In this document: positions 63,301 through 64,000 of the stretch, one piece after another | Layout: every line of letters starts with the position of its first letter | How positions within the stretch are numbered: the first letter of the stretch is position 1 | Source: Treponema sp. | Lineage (GTDB): Bacteria > Spirochaetota > Spirochaetia > Treponematales > Treponemataceae | DNA: 64,000 bases | NCBI GenBank assembly: GCA_014803985.1 | Contig: JAAVAO010000008.1 | Location: 1 to 64,000 of the forward strand | Direction of reading: 5' to 3' | The notes under the pieces: model-generated | Database searches by the model: none | Told to the model about the DNA's origin: nothing | Seen by the model: only the letters and a program-made list of their open reading frames with translations | Program-made: the position numbers and the translations under genes

Positions 63301-64000
63301 CTGTGCATCTTCCAATGTCTTTGCATTCCCGTCAATAATTACATTTATATCGTCCCTGTTTTTCTGCAGCAACGCTTCAACATTTTCATGGATCTCCGCA
63401 ATTTTCCTATCAACTTCCGCCTGCGCATCCTCCAACGCCTTTGCATTTCCTGTGGACATTAAATGTATGACATCTGCATTTTTCTGCATAAGCGCGTCAA
63501 TATTTTCATTTATTGCAGCAATCTTCTTGTCAACTTCAGTTTGCGCGTCTTCCACCGCCCTTGCATTCTCGTCAATAATTATATGTATATTGTCCGTATT
63601 TCTCTGTAGCAACGCTTCAACATTTCCATGGATCTCTGCAATTTTCCTGTCAACTTCCGCCTGAGCATCCTCCAACGCCTTTGAATTTCCTGTAGTCATT
63701 AAATGTATGACATCTGCATTTTTCTGCATAAGCGCGTCAATATTTTCATTTATCGCAGCAACCTTCTTGTCGACTTCAGTTTGCGCATTTTCCAATGTCT
63801 TTGAAGTATCGTCAATAATTACATTTATATTGTCCCTGTTTTTTTGCAACAACGCTTCAACATTTTCATTCACCGTGGCAATCTTCCTGTCAAACTCAGA
63901 TTGTGCATTCTCCAAAGACTTTAAATTATCATCAATAATTACCTGTATGTTGTCCTCGTTCCTCTGCAACAACAGCGCAACATTCTCATTTATCGCGGCG
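60385..64000 (-). CDS. SpiroCoCo-type coiled-coil protein (partial at 5' end)
   Basis: At least 1200 residues of almost continuous coiled coil, open to the right window edge, so the N-terminus and start are not seen. Near the window edge it consists of 40-residue repeats of the type DKKIAAINENIDALMQKNAD plus VIHLMTTGNSKALEDAQAEV. After about ten repeats, an irregular coiled coil follows (residues about 440-1100 of the visible part). The C-terminus (HHEQVRSLHRQGWTNNEIAS, TLKLTPGEVELILEIP) is a helix-turn-helix-like domain. This architecture is known from spirochaetes (SpiroCoCo family); its function is not established, with cytoskeletal or nucleoid roles possible. It overlaps recG by 4 bp. Confidence 0.85.
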   Translation of the reverse strand, partial: AAINENVALLLQRNEDNIQVIIDDNLKSLENAQSEFDRKIATVNENVEALLQKNRDNINVIIDDTSKTLENAQTEVDKKVAAINENIDALMQKNADVIHLMTTGNSKALEDAQAEVDRKIAEIHGNVEALLQRNTDNIHIIIDENARAVEDAQTEVDKKIAAINENIDALMQKNADVIHLMSTGNAKALEDAQAEVDRKIAEIHENVEALLQKNRDDINVIIDGNAKTLEDAQAEADKKIAAINENIDALMQKNADVINLMTTGNSKALEDAQAEVDRKIAEIHENVKALLQKNTDNIHIIIDENAKTVEDAQTEADKKIAAINENIDALMQKNADVINLMSTGNAKALEDAQAEVSRKVAAIHENAEALLQKNVAGIHAMITENAQALENAKREVDQKISTINENVDDLLQKNADSINSMVSGNAKAMENMQSEVDRKLSSISEKISAFRDNSDDAIKALTEMLEDSSEKIKSACERQELKALSGVDEKLSEYKKDLEYRLSKLEISGSDIDELEKNVRAAMGEISKRVLSEFNGFVTEQDKRHDEFAGAMKENATKMENEISILEKKLEALQATALGSMSEKLKGFEVEFDRDLKTRGDKINEDLASWRSEFDGKMTLIANEFAESRRNIESEYTENLKNKLASLLQRSEEQSGRIENQILQTEQKIHSEIDGLKSYVSTFADDVNKKISDANVKSDDLLRETFDKSERSVNEQLSKIQETLLIDLKNFEEKAKTQQATSSASIDSALMEFNTWKQQLKDQFDEAKNLFENEIAGLNENAVNKIVDAKNYFETEHQQFIDQTQKKMGELDSKANESIQNYENRTKEIVEQLQKMYEVMLTDTEDRVKNQNTESSRKIQELNSEIQRISAEARQNQSTFILKMQGDSNSMQTKMSELAKELQTIRSQISIYEKADEMKNRLDEKIKELDEDFERLEAYKATSQKLSLQYDEILQIKADVETRISEFEDGKGRVDNLAQKYEKLINLSSTIDEKIYSLNTTYDELQAMEVQVRDFQESLSSISVRYDRLEQKEDVINRVMKDVDTSFENLKNLEKRISDCTRKADTLPDEISDVQKNVDELLRNGPKVSEAVKRLDSLHEILLDAERKMEEINSARQGIGRSEQRLQELSRNIDSKFDLLKTLAQKNIEKNGVKGKTIVPQHHEQVRSLHRQGWTNNEIASTLKLTPGEVELILEIPPESPLDD
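62692..64000 (-). repeat. 120-bp coding tandem repeats in the SpiroCoCo gene
   Basis: Each 120-bp unit encodes 40 residues. Adjacent units alternate between an NIHIIIDENA type and a VIHLMTTGNS type, so the true period is 240 bp. Ten complete units and one partial one are visible. Nucleotide similarity between alternate units is high, which suggests recent duplication. Length changes between strains would keep the frame. Confidence 0.9.

Noticed and set aside
62027..63664. 545-codon open frame on the plus strand
   Set aside because: It is antisense to the SpiroCoCo repeats. The repetitive composition of the real gene keeps this frame open; there is no ribosome site or family similarity.

Overview
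The window reads as chromosomal DNA of a spirochaete, most likely a host-associated Treponema. The evidence is a complete TatT/TatP/TatQM transporter set (the TPR-protein-associated TRAP type first described in T. pallidum), a SpiroCoCo-type coiled-coil giant, a treponemal-type LRR protein, relaxed lipoprotein signals, low GC and a poly-G tract next to a promoter/start region. Species cannot be named from the sequence alone.

Layout. 1-295: dispersed hairpin repeat. 296-5189 (-): pta, a CapA-like lipoprotein and an HrpA-type helicase. 5479-8496 (+): DUF308 membrane protein, ThyX-like protein and a RelA/SpoT homologue in tight coupling. 8477-11030 (-): U32-family protein and a defective-looking esterase, divergent from metA (11177-12088). 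12.1-12.8 kb: two tandem copies of the modular hairpin repeat. 12.8-17.8 kb (-): ilvE, mannose-1-phosphate guanylyltransferase, a WecA-type transferase with a G10 tract before its start, and argG. 17.9-22.4 kb (-): TatQM, TatP, a 97-bp tandem hairpin array, TatT. 22.7-24.8 kb (+): citrate synthase and a pseudouridine synthase. 24.8-26.1 kb: an AAA ATPase/DUF4143 gene with four 32-bp repeats at its start. 26.4-32.0 kb (-): cardiolipin synthase, LRR protein and an outer-membrane barrel. 32.1-35.9 kb: MBL hydrolase, tRNA-Gly(CCC), TcdA, a GC-rich island, rsgA. 35.9-42.8 kb: mutS2, OmpA-like protein, asnS, YihY-CNBD fusion. 42.8-48.6 kb (-): M15 peptidase, murD, ddl, murE. 48.9-51.7 kb (-): ABC uptake system. 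52.2-53.7 kb: a second DUF4143 ATPase with 33-bp repeats ending at its start codon. 53.9-60.4 kb (+): dnaE, yggT-like, recG. 60.4-64.0 kb (-): SpiroCoCo protein, running off the right edge.

Most genes are housekeeping: peptidoglycan precursors (murE-ddl-murD with a putative carboxypeptidase), nucleotide-sugar and lipid-linked glycan synthesis, translation factors and DNA repair/replication. The unusual content lies in regulation and repeats. Both DUF4143 ATPases carry unrelated repeat arrays with a period of about three DNA turns directly at their start codons. At least six genes have a -10 hexamer exactly 6 nt before ATG and no Shine-Dalgarno, which predicts leaderless mRNAs. A multi-module intergenic repeat shows compensatory base changes in its stems. 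The TatT-TatP junction holds a hairpin array. These are the points most worth following up.
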